Positions 47,881-59,589 of a stretch of 64,000 nt of DNA are shown here, in pieces. The notes under the pieces were generated by a model that was given only the letters and a program-made list of their open reading frames with translations, did not search any database and had not been told where the DNA came from. The stretch covers positions 101,101,762-101,165,761 of the forward strand of contig OY740769.1 of the NCBI GenBank assembly GCA_963513935.1, given 5' to 3'. The translations under genes were made by a program, and so were the position numbers. Within the stretch, counting starts at the first letter, position 1. Each line of letters begins with the position of its first letter. Source of the DNA: Aphrophora alni. Taxonomy: Eukaryota > Arthropoda > Insecta > Hemiptera > Aphrophoridae.

Positions 47881-50800
47881 TCCTCATTTGTTTAACATTG
47901 TTCTATATTTATTATTTTATTCAAGTTATTTTAATTTATTTATTTTTAGATTTCATGATTGATGTTTTTTATTTAATTTAATTGGGATCATGATATCGTT
48001 ACAATGTAGTTCAACTTTCTGAATCAGTTGTTCTAAACTTTGCTAAATTCGAAACAGACAGTCTAGCCTATCAAGGCGTTGATAGCATTGGTTCAGATTT
48101 TGGACAGGTTTTCTTTCTTGGCAGGAATAATGTAATCATGCACCGGAAAGACACTTTTGTGACGAGTTACGAAAGATACTTTTCATCATGCTTCAAAATT
48201 AATACTACTCCACAAAGTAGACGGTTTAATTTGTTTAGACTTTTCTCATAGATATACTAACATCACTTCATCACTTAATTGGTTTAATCTGATATTTTGT
48301 TTCTTACATCAATCAGCAAACTTATTATATCATCTTCATATCTACCACGAGATTTTCCTGAAAGTAAAATTGTCCGTTACATCTTCAGCTTTTTTAAATA
48401 ATTCATCGGGAAATTCCATAATATTATTTAAAACAATATCTCTATTAAAAAATAAAATCATTCTAAATAATAATATTAATCCATAATAAACTTTAACTCA
48501 ATCTAAATAAAAAGTGGACTTAAAAAAAAAATACAAAAATTTTGTTAAAATGGTTGCATTGATGTCGTAGAAAAGATGAACTGTAAAGAAGGCTGTACAA
48601 ATAAAGTACAAACAAAACGAAAAATACATATACATGATATTGGTGAAATTGTTTTAGAAACTACAGAATAACTAATTAAGTAATACAGGTTTGCTCAACA
48701 TAAACTCTAAATTATTATAATATATATATATATATATATATATTACCATAGGTAAGTTTGATAATGATTAAAGCATTTGTAAATATAGTATAGTTGTTGT
48801 GATCCTGAAATAGAACTGTTTCTTAGTCTCGGGCAAAATGCTCTTATCGTAAACAAGCTTGGCAGGATAGAGTCTAGTTGATAAATAGGTCTATGTTTAA
48901 TCTATATTAATTTAATTATATATTTGAAAAGAAAATGTACAATTTTATGATTAGGGATATATTAGACATTATAGATTGTGGTTAGAGGAAGTGATATTAA
49001 AAGCCATGCGGTCAGACTGGTGAGCATCCTGAATACTGCCGAACAATGTTAGTAGAAATTGATTTTATCGGCTTAAAATCGAAAATTGTACCTGAACTCA
49101 AAACTCCGACTTTTACCTGTTACCATATGCGGCAAGTATACATTTAGAAGTTGTTAAATTGTCCTGTGGATCTTTAAGACTTTGGTTCGGGTGGGGGGGG
49201 GTTATCGCTCTGAACCTGGGATTACTTAATTCTAGCGGCTCAGCCAGTCAGGACCGATGGGCAGCTAAAACTAACTTAATTTAGGTGAAATTAAACTAAA
49301 CATAAATAACTTAAGGTGGGTAAATGACTTTAGTAATATATAATGGTTAGTGAAATTGATTAAGCCGAAATGGCCGACCAACCACGCTTTACATTATTGA
49401 ATTTTTCGGAATTTTCGACGCATCACGGAAAACCATGGGTCTACCGACTCACCTCTAAAACGGCTAGTGTGCCATTATTTGGAGGGGGTAACATTACTGG
49501 TAGTATACCTGAACGATTACTCAAATCGAGCGAAGAATCAATCCAAATCAGTAGCAACTCTACTGGTTTTGTCTTCGTATCTTCATCCCTGCTTTGTGCG
49601 CGCAGCTTCTCGTTTGGGTAGTGGGGATGATACTCACAACATGAGGAAGAATGGTCATAACGCCTGCTTTTATATATTCAGCAACCCGCAAGGCATCGCA
49701 GTCCGAATTGCAGTCTCTGACGGCAAAACCGGGAAAAGTGAAGAATATAATTCACCACATCTCTGTTGAATGAATGTTCTAAACTCAAATGTTCTACAAG
49801 ACATTCACCGAACCTCTTTTGCTGTAAGGTCATGAAATAAGAAACTAAAATTTCCATTTCTTCATTAAATATTTCTTTTTGCTTGATGCTTTACTTGGAG
49901 CTTTAAAATTTTGTGATTTAAAACCGGCCGTATAATGTGTTTTTTAGAATCTTAAATTCTATTGAAGCTTGTATGATCGTAATTTATTTTTCTCTGTGAC
50001 ATTAATTGTCCGATTAAGATTTGAAATCTTTCATAAGTTGGGGTTCGACTTTACCACGTAATTTCCAATCATTTTTCTGAAAATAATCAATAAATTAGGG
50101 GCCTTATCGGACATTAAAGTGCTTGTCGGTATTGCCACAATAGCTTTTTTTAAACTTGTCTGACTATGCCAATAAAGACGCCGATTTGTGTTCGTCACGA
50201 TTTTGGAAGACATGATGGACAATAACCTTGAAGCTTATATCAGTATTACTTCAATAAATGAAGGATTTTAAGGATATTGTAATTATTAATCTGTAAAGTT
50301 AATAACACACTGTAATAAACGCTCCTGAATGGACATGGACAGGATTGAATCGGTAAACAGCAGACATGTGACATCAGGGCTGCCACACGCATAGTTAAAA
50401 ATATACCTCTTATCCGGCTATACCACACACTCCTCTACAAGAGTACCAAGGTCAATATTGATCTCACATAAAAGTGAGATCAACATATTATGTCAGCATA
50501 TCAGTTTTTGCCAAGTATTTATTTTTCATAACATAAAGCTTCCTCTTTCAGTCAAAATTTAAACCAATTAGATTCATTTCATATTTGTAGATTGTTCTTT
50601 ATTATTTAACCAGAGCATTCTAATTATTATAAGGTAACATTCCCCCCCCCCATTATCATAGTGATATGTTTCATTGGAGATAAGAGGCCTACAAGGTCTT
50701 TCCAATTTAGAGTTAATTGCTGAGAGGTGTAGGGCTAATGACTTGTGCTCTACATTTTAGTCTAGTTGTAGGTTCAGGCAGTTGATTTATACAATTTGTT

Positions 50801-53270
50801 GTGTTCCAGTGTTACTAACATTATACAAAGTTTTGTTCTAGATGTTTTGCGTTTTCTTTTTATATATAAAATAAATTGGTTACACAAAAATAGGTAACAA
50901 ATATTATTTTGTGATGAACTTGTATCTACTAAATTAATTGCTTGCTCTTTAATTAACAAGAATGGTTTTCAACAGAATAAATTCGAAATTATTTATATCT
51001 TTATTATTTACGAAATTTTTATTTGTTATTAATGTCAGCTTTTAAATCGAACCAAGATTTTGGTGTATGTATAGTAAGATTTAAAAACTACTAAACAGAT
51101 TTTGACAAAGCTAACGCTTATTTTCTACACATTGGCTTAATTTATTCATTTATTCATAAACATAATTTATTCATTTTAAAATAGTGAATTATTGTTGGTT
51201 AAAATTCAGTAAACAAAACATAAAGATTATTTTATCGAACAAAAGGTACCACAGAATTGTCACATACGCTTTTATACATTATTAAAAATACTTAAATGAG
51301 CAAATTTAGTAGGCTACACAATAAAGTTTTTTTTTCTTTTTAATTTTTCGATATATATAATTTATTATACCATGTTTCATATAAACAAAATTGAATTTAC
51401 CATTATTTTATTGTCTAAATGTAAACAGAAGTGATTTAAATTGTGTTAAAAATAAAAATAAAAAGTAAAAGTAGACCTATTATTTTCTATTTTATTAAAT
51501 AGAAGTTTTTTTAAATACAAGTTTCCAGTAATTCTATCAACAGCATTTAATGCCTTTTGAAAGAGAGTAAAATGTAAGTTTTAAAATGTAAAGTGATATT
51601 TGCATTTTTTTTAAGACGGCAAAAATTCTAATTCCGGTTGCTCAATTCTTTATTTACAGTTATTCCTACACCCTAAGCCATAATAGTTAAACCGAACGTT
51701 TATATAAGTTTGGAAAATGAGATAAAAAATGTACACTTTTGAGAAAAATTGACCTATATTGGTATCAATTTTCCATAGTTTGCTCTGTTTTGTTAGTTAA
51801 CGAAACCTCTTCAAGATATTCCAAACTGAAACTGTATACTTCATTTAATCAAAATAGAACATCTCTTTTGAAAGTTACTGTGTGGTTTGTTCTGTGGATC
51901 ATGATAGACCCACATTTCATAGTCCCTTTTAGGATGTTGTTTTTATATAGAGAACATTTCATACAACAATTAAACAACATGAATTGAAAAAAAATGTGTT
52001 TAATGTGAGGTTAGGATAAATTCTAAAAAGTTTCTTCAGTTTTAATTCGTCAAGCGAAGGGTTTTTTTTTAACCAGATCATTTGGTATTTTTTTTTTTTT
52101 TTTGCAGTTACGGTCGAACACGAATATCAAACTTTATGAAATATAAACAAATGGTTCTTAAGAAGTATGTACAAAGATGAACATACAAGTTTACTTTTTC
52201 CGTTTCAAAATGGCGGCCACTCAAACTATTTATTGCACGGTTGCAAGGAATCGACCGAAATACAGTATGTATTGTACAAAAACAAGCTATTGTACTAAAC
52301 TACAACTTGGATGAAGACTAAAATTTAACCAGGTTTATAAAAATTGACAGTTTTTTGTTTTCACTTATATTAACTAAAACTTTATCTAGTTTCAAAGGGT
52401 TATAACATTTGCAAATAAATCATTATTTTCATAAACTTTTTCCCCCGTGTAATTTTATCTAAAACTTGATATATTGTATATTTATTTGTATATTCTACAT
52501 GAATTACATTCTAAAATATAGTTTAGTCAGTAGTCAAATCAGGTTTTTCAGGTAAGGCAATCAAGCTACATGGTTTATATAGACCGAAGGGTGGGTTCTT
52601 ACATAATATCTACAATTGTTGTAATTCCAATGTTCATTAAATGTTAGTAAAGCAGAATCACACTGCAAGGAAGTAATAAAAGTTTTTTATTTATTTCTCA
52701 ATGCCAGTGGTGTTTTGTTCTAGTCTACAGTAGCTGTGGTATTATTTTCTATTACATCTTGGTCTTGAATATTGTTGTGTCACGACGCACATTGTTGAGT
52801 ATCATAAATTAATAAGATGGTAAGAACAGATAGCGAATGTTGTATGCTAAATAAGCCAGAGATTCCTATCTCGTTTTTATAAAACTGTTAATGAGTATCA
52901 ATTGTGTAGAAGAAATAGTGAATTGTATAACAACAATTTAAACAAAAATTAGAAAAAAACAGTATCCTCACAGAAATAAATTATAATTATTTGAGTATTT
53001 TTGTACACAAGATGTTATAACGATATCGTTTTATCAAATAAATAAATAAACAAAGGATAACAACGATCTCTATAATAATGAGTAATTACATGTAACTTAT
53101 GATATAAAGGGGAATCTAAATTAAATGATAGAAATATAAAGGACAACTAGTATCATCTGGTAACAGAAAATATTAATTTAAAAAATCAAAAGGACATCTG
53201 TGCACAACAAATTAGGAGAGAAAGCGTGCCAAAGAGAAAAGAGGCAGTTTCGCTAACCTTGTAGTGTACA
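47881..53270. other. Long AT-rich intergenic stretch
   Basis: Holds (TA)n at 48719-48743, a small minus-strand reading at 48284-48419, a G-run near 49190, a C-run at 50641-50650, and a perfect 10-bp-stem hairpin at 50458-50483 (TTGATCTCAC-ATAAAA-GTGAGATCAA). Frames near 49370-49770 have no recognisable content. No gene identified. Confidence 0.5.
48284..48419 (-). other. Small coding-like stretch with a one-base disruption
   Basis: It begins with ATG and reads MEFPDELFKKAEDVTDNFTF. With a one-base shift at an AAAA run it continues KSRGRYEDDIISLLIDVRN and ends KISD-stop. The two halves look like one short protein broken by a frameshift. Family unknown. Confidence 0.2.
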
Positions 53271-53279
53271 CGTGCTAAC

Positions 53280-54560
53280 ATTAAACAATTTGTCACGGTA
53301 CCTAACGGAAGATTTTATGTCACGCAGCTGGATATATAAAAAACAAAAAAAGAGAAATCTACAGGGTGAGAGACCTGATGGGACACGCTAGAAAGTATAA
53401 CGGTACTTCTAAAAAAACATGAGAAACCGACAAAAGGAAATTGGTCGGCCAATCGGAAACCAGCCACATGGTGAAAGCTAACGAATTTAAAAAATACAGC
53501 CACTAAGAAAAAGGAACAACATCTGGGGAGAAATCTAGAATTCAGCGAGCGAATCAGAGAAGTGAAAGCTAAGGGAAGTGTTGGGAAGAAGGGAGAGGTT
53601 TTGGCGTCGAAAATTTTAAAAAAAAGTAAGGGAGTCAAAAATCTGGAGTTGTGAGGAGAGGTCCTGGCACAGAGAGTATTCTGTGGGCCAGACAAAGCGG
53701 AGTTATATTGACCAAGAGACTAGGGTTCTCTGTGTCAATACGTCGAGTAGATTAATTAGTTGTGAATCAAAGTTGAAAAGAGAGTTTAGTAGTTTCATTC
53801 AAAGTTTTGATGAGATTTTGGAGCAGGTTAAAATATTTTGGAGGAGTTGTCGAGAGAAGAGTGGGAGGATCTGATTCATCGCCAGTGGATACTTGGAGAG
53901 GAGCAACAGTTCGAATTCCAGGATTAAGTTGTTGGAGATAGTGTGTGGAGTGTTTTGTTTTTTTTATATATCTAAATCAATTTAAAGCCATCATTGTGTT
54001 GTGTTGTGGAGAGTGTTTTCGTCGATCAAAGGGGAAGGCTGTTCCAACGATAAGTACAATTTTAATTCATGTTCACTAAAATTATAAATTCACTTTCTAA
54101 AATAATTCACTTTAATTGAGCCATAAAAGAACCTAACGACCCGTATAAAGAGATAAGAGAATTAATTAAATAATTAAAAAGAGCTAGAAAATAAATTAAT
54201 AACTAACAAATTGAATAAAGATTTTAATAAATTTAATTTTGTAAAGGAATAATTGTTTGTGTGCTAAAAGCATTATTAATTGTGGTAAAGATAAAGTAAT
54301 TCAAATAACAGATTAATTTCATTCAAATATACGCCATATTGTGGAAATTTGATGTTTTTAGTTATAGAGTCTAGCATAGGAAAGGACAATTAGTTAAGAT
54401 AATTTGTATCTTACATAACATTAAGGAATGCTTGAGGAATGAGTGAAGTAAATTTAGACACTAATTGAATAAATGTACGTTTTTTTATCATTTTTTGATA
54501 TGTTGATTAAATAAATTAAGATTTTCTTTAAGCGATATATATTGTGTCAGGTGTATTATT
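53280..54560 (+). repeat. Dispersed repeat family X, copy B
   Basis: Diverged plus-strand copy of the sequence at 46440-47880 (see copy A for shared blocks), with indels throughout. The 5' 650 bp are richer in G and A than the surroundings (for example AAGCTAAGGGAAGTGTTGGG at about 53570). No intact frame of note. Confidence 0.6.
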
Positions 54561-54980
54561 TATGTTTTTCCACATTATGCAGATTTAGGAAGAACTAAAC
54601 AAATAACAGGTAATCAAAAATAATATTGAAGTATTAAATCTAATAATAATTATTATTCAAAAAGTTTTAAAATAAATAGTAGATTAAAAATTAATATAAA
54701 AGACTTCGTTTTGTTATAATGTTCATGCTCTTAAGTGTTAGGATGAAATGAATATGTAGCGTTCCAAGTAACTGTTTAAAATGAAACTCAACCAATCGTA
54801 TTCAAAAATATATAATATAGGTTTTATTCTGATTTTACTGTCTACGAGAACCATCAAGTAGCCAAGTTAAGAATTGTGCAAAATTAAATCGTAGGTGTAA
54901 ATTGTGATGTAATGTCTTGATTAGCCAATTATATGTGTGAATTTGGGTCACTTAATTAGTGATTTAAGATGAACCTTAGG

Positions 54981-56115
54981 TTTCATTAGAAATTTAGTTT
55001 TGGAGTTTTTTATAACACATAAAAATTGTGTCTAATTTCTATACAACCTAAAATATGATACAAAATATTAGCCAAAAATTGTTCATATTTTAGTAGTTAA
55101 ATGATTTTCTAAAATATATTTGTTGTCACTCCTGCAAACATATTTATGAGGACACAAACTATATGTGAGGAGGTGCATATACTAACTAAGGTGAAGGCCT
55201 ACAACTTCCTGCTAGTCTTAAATTTGTGATGAGTTTTTATATTAACCGTATATGACAAAATCTAATTCTCATTTTTATTCTAATTAAATTATTTGTTTTT
55301 AACAAAAGACAAAAATTTTAAATAATCAGAGCTATGACTTAATAGCCTTATTTGTTCCATTAAAAAAAAATAAGTGTTTCCTTCGACAAATTAGAAATAA
55401 TAATACCTAGATGCCAGATATTTTGTACATTTGCTACAACTATTTTTTGATAAAAGTACTTTAAAACGTCATCCAATATTCACTCAACATGTTTCATTTC
55501 TTTTAAGGGGTTTCACTAGGAATTTCGGTTTTGGAGTAGTTTATAAACATACATTGTGGAAATTGTGCCTAATTTGTATATAATTTAAAATATGAAGAAA
55601 ATAGCAGGCAAAAATTGTTCATATTTTAGTAGTTAAATGATTTTCTAAAACATTATATTTGTTGTCACTCCTGGAAACATATTTGTGAGGACATAAGCTG
55701 CATAGACTAACTACAACAAAGTTGAAGGCCTACAACTACTGCTAGTCTTAAATTTGTGATGATTTTTTTATATCAACCATATATGACAAAATATAATTGT
55801 CATTTTTATTCTAATTAAATTATTTGTTTTTGACAAAAGACAAAAATTTAATTAATCAGAGCTATGACTTAATTTAGTTAGCCTTTTTTGTTTTATTAAA
55901 AAAAATAATTGTTTTAAGCTTCAAAAAATAGAAAAAATTATAACCAGATGCCAGATATTTTGAAGATTTGCTATAAATACTTTTTGATATAAATACTTTA
56001 ATATTTTGATTTATTTATTTATTTTTATACTGTAAAACAATGTAATAATATATGTAATTGACTTTTAAAAGGGCACCCAACGTTCAATTAACATGTTCCA
56101 TTTTTTTTTTTAAAT
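54981..56115. repeat. Tandem duplication, unit about 530-600 bp
   Basis: The segment starting TTTCATTAGAAATTTAGTTTTGGAG (54981) recurs at 55511 (TTTCACTAGGAATTTCGGTTTTGGAG) and stays similar to about 56115. Shared blocks include CAAAAATTGTTCATATTTTA, GAAGGCCTACAACT, ATCAGAGCTATGACTTAAT and GATGCCAGATATTTTG. Small indels separate the two copies. No coding content. Confidence 0.85.
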
Positions 56116-56571
56116 ATGAAGATTAACACCAATTTCACATATTTGGTCTATTCTGTCTTACAATTTGACCACTGTATTATTAAATAGATATTTCTTTCAA
56201 AGTTCATGAAAATAAAGTTTAAAATTACTGGATATTTTTCTTACTCTGTTTCGCTTAGAAGTAAATTGGGTTTTTTGAATATGTGATTAAAATGTAGCAA
56301 GATAGCGACATTAATGAACATTTGTAGTAGTCAGTACTCAATGTTTTCAATACTGCTGATATTAAGAATAGTTATGAAAGTTCTTTTACACTACAGTGCT
56401 TTTAATGGTTAGTTGCACCTTCATTCCATAGCATACACTTAACTAAAATATTCTCGCCATCATATTGAAAAAAATTAATATTTGATAATTTAGGCATTAG
56501 ATTTATTGAAAGCACAAAAAGAAACTCAAACTCTCTCTCATTCACAGGCAGAGAACACGTGCGCACGCGCG

Positions 56572-56617
<46 letters not shown>

Positions 56618-57039
56618 CGCTTTTGAAATATTCAAATATTTTGAAGTAATGTAAAAAAAAATCATATTTCAGTAAAGTGACTTTGAAGTTGAAAATTAAA
56701 ATAAAAGAAAAAAAGTAAAATATTCTATATGGGTATTTTATGTGCAATTGAATTCCATTTTAACCAACTCTTTCAACATACAGTCATGTCAACCAAAGTA
56801 AATTTACAGTGGGCCTTACCTCCACCTCTCTATAAGTAGGATAGAACTAAATTTATTAATAGTGTATAGAATATTAAAGAACATGGCAAGTTTAGATTTT
56901 AGTAAAGTTAAATTTAAACAGGAACAAAGTAAGTCTACTATTAGATTCAATTTTCGATATGATGATGAATTCCTAAAGTGAGGGGTTTTGGAATTAATAT
57001 GTATGGTTATGTTTTTAATACAACATGACGAATCAGTTT
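56116..57039. other. AT-rich stretch with a (GC)n/(AC)n microsatellite
   Basis: Alternating CGCG then CACACA at 56561-56615 (about 55 bp). The Cys/Val-repeat frames it creates on the other strand are artefacts. Nothing else was recognised. Confidence 0.7.
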
Positions 57040-57480
57040 AATGCTTGAATGTATTATTTTGGGAGAAAAAAATCCAGCTACTTTTTTTCTTTCTCTGTTA
57101 GAATTGAATACACACGGGATCGGCTATTTTATAGTTTTAACCTGCATCAGCAGTGGTGTGAATTTTATAGACAGAAGCCATTTGTTTCACAAAATGTATT
57201 GTAAAAAAGAAGCCATTTTCAATCATGAGAAAGTTGGTCCTGTTATGATATGCTTGATATGAGGGGAAAAAGTGAATTTCTTGTCAAGAACGATCCCAAA
57301 CTCTCTCATTTGTGTTTTGCAAGCTATGGGCAATATATTCAATTGATGTGAGATATGTGAATTGTATAACTTCAATTTTGTCTGTATTTACAGTAATCCT
57401 CCATTTATGAAGTCATTATTCAAGTATATCCAAATGGCATTGTATGATATTTCACCTTTAACCTGGCTGAACCTAATAAA
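57040..57480 (-). pseudogene. LINE reverse transcriptase fragment
   Basis: On the minus strand the reading WRITVNTDKIEVIQF (about 57410-57365) is followed, after a frame change, by REFGIVLDKKFTFSPHIKHI (about 57310-57250). These are the conserved tail motifs of Jockey/R1-like reverse transcriptases (W-hW-hxhNxxKT..., then hLGhxhDxxLxFxxHI). Further degraded residues continue toward 57040. Both ends are missing. Confidence 0.65.
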
Positions 57481-58130
57481 TCATAGCTACTCTTGTTGGT
57501 ATATGTAGCTGTAAACAAGCCAAAGCTATTTAGTTTATTCTATAATAAGCTTATCAGGAACTCACTTATAGTTAGTATGTGTATGGCTATCCCAAGGTTT
57601 CTTACATCTTTCTTCATTTAATCTTGGGTAAGATCCTTCTCTTTCACCATTCCTATCAGAATGTCTCTATCGACCTGACACTATCAGAGTATTCGATAAA
57701 GCACAATTTTTCAATTGAAAAAAATGTTGGTCTTGTATGGAAGAGCATTTTATATCACTGTTAAAGTGATGATTACTCCAAACCTTTAAACAAACAAACA
57801 AAAATACTATGATTGGTTTCATTTACGTTAATTACTTCAACACATACAATGAAAGTTTTTTATCTTATTTTCTATTAATATTGAGCTATTTTTTTATTGA
57901 CTTACTTAAAGTATGCATTTGATCTGAATGTTTAATGTGAATATTTACCTTGTTTTGTTTAATACTCATTGTACTCCAACAAATACTTAAATGAATAACT
58001 AGATTTTAAAAAGTTATATTTATTGATAATGACACAAATAAATGGAACAAAGTGAAACATACTCATGAAATCATAAAGTCATAGCAATTTTATCTTCTTC
58101 ATCTTCATGGTGTGTGCATCCAGCCTCAGG
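57481..58130. other. AT-rich spacer
   Basis: Nothing recognisable on either strand. Confidence 0.45.
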
Positions 58131-58340
58131 TAATGCCGACCGTACGGTGTCTCTCACACACATAGCTAGCCAGTCTCCAGTAGGTGGGATCAGTCAGAAT
58201 TCGTCCAAGAGCCATGATGTTTGAGAGGGATGTACTCAAAAGAGCAGCTACTGCTGGCGTTCAGTTCACTGTATTTGACGAATACAGCTATCCAGGAGGA
58301 AGGACGAGGACCAACCAACCCACCCCCACCATCCGCACGG
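58131..58340. other. GC-richer coding-like island, strand uncertain
   Basis: About 210 bp with clearly higher GC than its surroundings and several open frames. On plus, an open stretch preceded by CTCCAGTAG (58184-58333: VRIRPRAMMFERDVLKR, then FDEYSYPGGRTRTNQPTPT) ends before a possible GT donor. On minus, MALGRILTDPTYWRLASYV or MCVRDTVRSALPEAGC could be read. It may be one exon or a gene fragment. No family recognised. Confidence 0.25.
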
Positions 58341-58509
58341 TGATTAAAAATAACTTACCCAATTTTAAAACATTATAATGTTGGAACAACGGGCATCTTG
58401 TGAATGAAAAGTGTGTTTCTACAATAGGCATAGTATACAGTTTTATGGAAACCAAACCTAACCTAACCTAGATGTCACTCCGTGTGTTTAACCAGTCCAT
58501 ATAACTTCA

Positions 58510-59450
58510 GTCTGTTGCAAGGTGGCATCCGGTCTTTTTGAATTCTGGAGATTAGCAAGACCGAGTCAGGGATTACAGTCCAGTGTGCTTTTCGTCAGTA
58601 CTTTTGGACAGAATGTTTGTTTGTCCAATGGTAAGAATCCAGGTTGACTTTTTACTTCTGATGAAAGTATTCCAAGAATTCAACAAACATTTGAGCAAAG
58701 CCCATGAAAGTCTACTCGTCGTCCCAGCAAAAAACTAACAATTCCTCATAGGACTATCTAGCGTGTGTTAAGGCAACATTTGGTCTATAAAGTATAGCAA
58801 TTACAATTAGTGCAAGCTCTCTCTTTATGTTAGTGATAAAAGGAAACATGTGAGTTCTGCAATGTTCTTTACATTGCATGGAAGATAACAGATATTTATC
58901 GTTATTGATATTTAGTCATGAAGGTACATTTCATTTAAGTGGTAAAGTTAACCATCATAACTTGTGCACATGGGTGCTCCAGCATCATCATGAAATTGTG
59001 AAGCACTTGAAGGATCCACAAAAAGTAAACGTTTTTTAGGCAATTTCTCATACAAGGATTTATGGGCCCATTCACAACTTCACGAGGATTCATAATTTCA
59101 TCATCTAACAGGACAGAGCTCCAACACACTAGCACAACAACATATGACATTTTTCAATGGCAACTGCTCCAACGCTGGATAGTGAGCATGCCTAAAGACA
59201 CTGCCTTACTCTTGGGCTTGAATACATAACGTCCATGTGACTTCTTCTTGTAGGATACTTGAAGGAACATGTTTCAATCCACAGTAAGCTTGAGATCTAG
59301 ATGAACCCTAATAGAAGATATCACCAGTAGTGACTATAGTCGACGATGTTGCCTTCAAACATCTGGGACTAATTTAGCTAGTGACATGATGTTGACCAGG
59401 TGGCTGGTGGAGGACAAATAGAGCACTTGTAATAAAATTGCTAAGACCTT
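58510..59450 (+). pseudogene. Decayed Tc1/mariner-like (DUF4817-type) transposase next to CYP6 gene 2
   Basis: Plus-strand pieces in order: a helix-turn-helix part (TGITVQCAFRQYF-like; then VPRIQQTFEQSP with STRRPSKKLTIPHRTI as the best reading across frames), GTFHLSGKVNHHNLCTWVLQ (the DExTFHLSG catalytic region with the Asp lost), HEIVKHLKDPQKVNVF, AISHTRIYGPIHNF, a degraded DRAPTH region, and a decayed C-terminus. Frames change repeatedly. It ends about 120 bp before the 5'-UTR splice acceptor of the P450 gene, so it lies where that gene's upstream non-coding exon or intron should be. Confidence 0.75.
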
Positions 59451-59589
59451 ATGTTTTTATGTGTATTTTGCATTTTATTGTAATATGTTTTCATCAATAA
59501 ATAAACGTTTTAAAATCTTGTCATTTTTTTTGAAACTATATATAAAAATATTTCCTTCTTTGTTTCAGATTGCAAACAACATCTAAAAA

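Noticed and set aside
49370..49769. Two overlapping plus-strand frames of 83 and 100 codons
   Set aside because: No family resemblance, no splice logic and different frames over the same DNA. Not enough to call a gene.
50458..50483. Perfect 10-bp-stem hairpin resembling a terminator
   Set aside because: No bacterial context and no adjacent gene; a short palindrome in AT-rich animal DNA.
56402..56747. Two minus-strand frames rich in Cys-Val and Ala-Arg
   Set aside because: Produced by the CG/CA microsatellite at 56561-56615.
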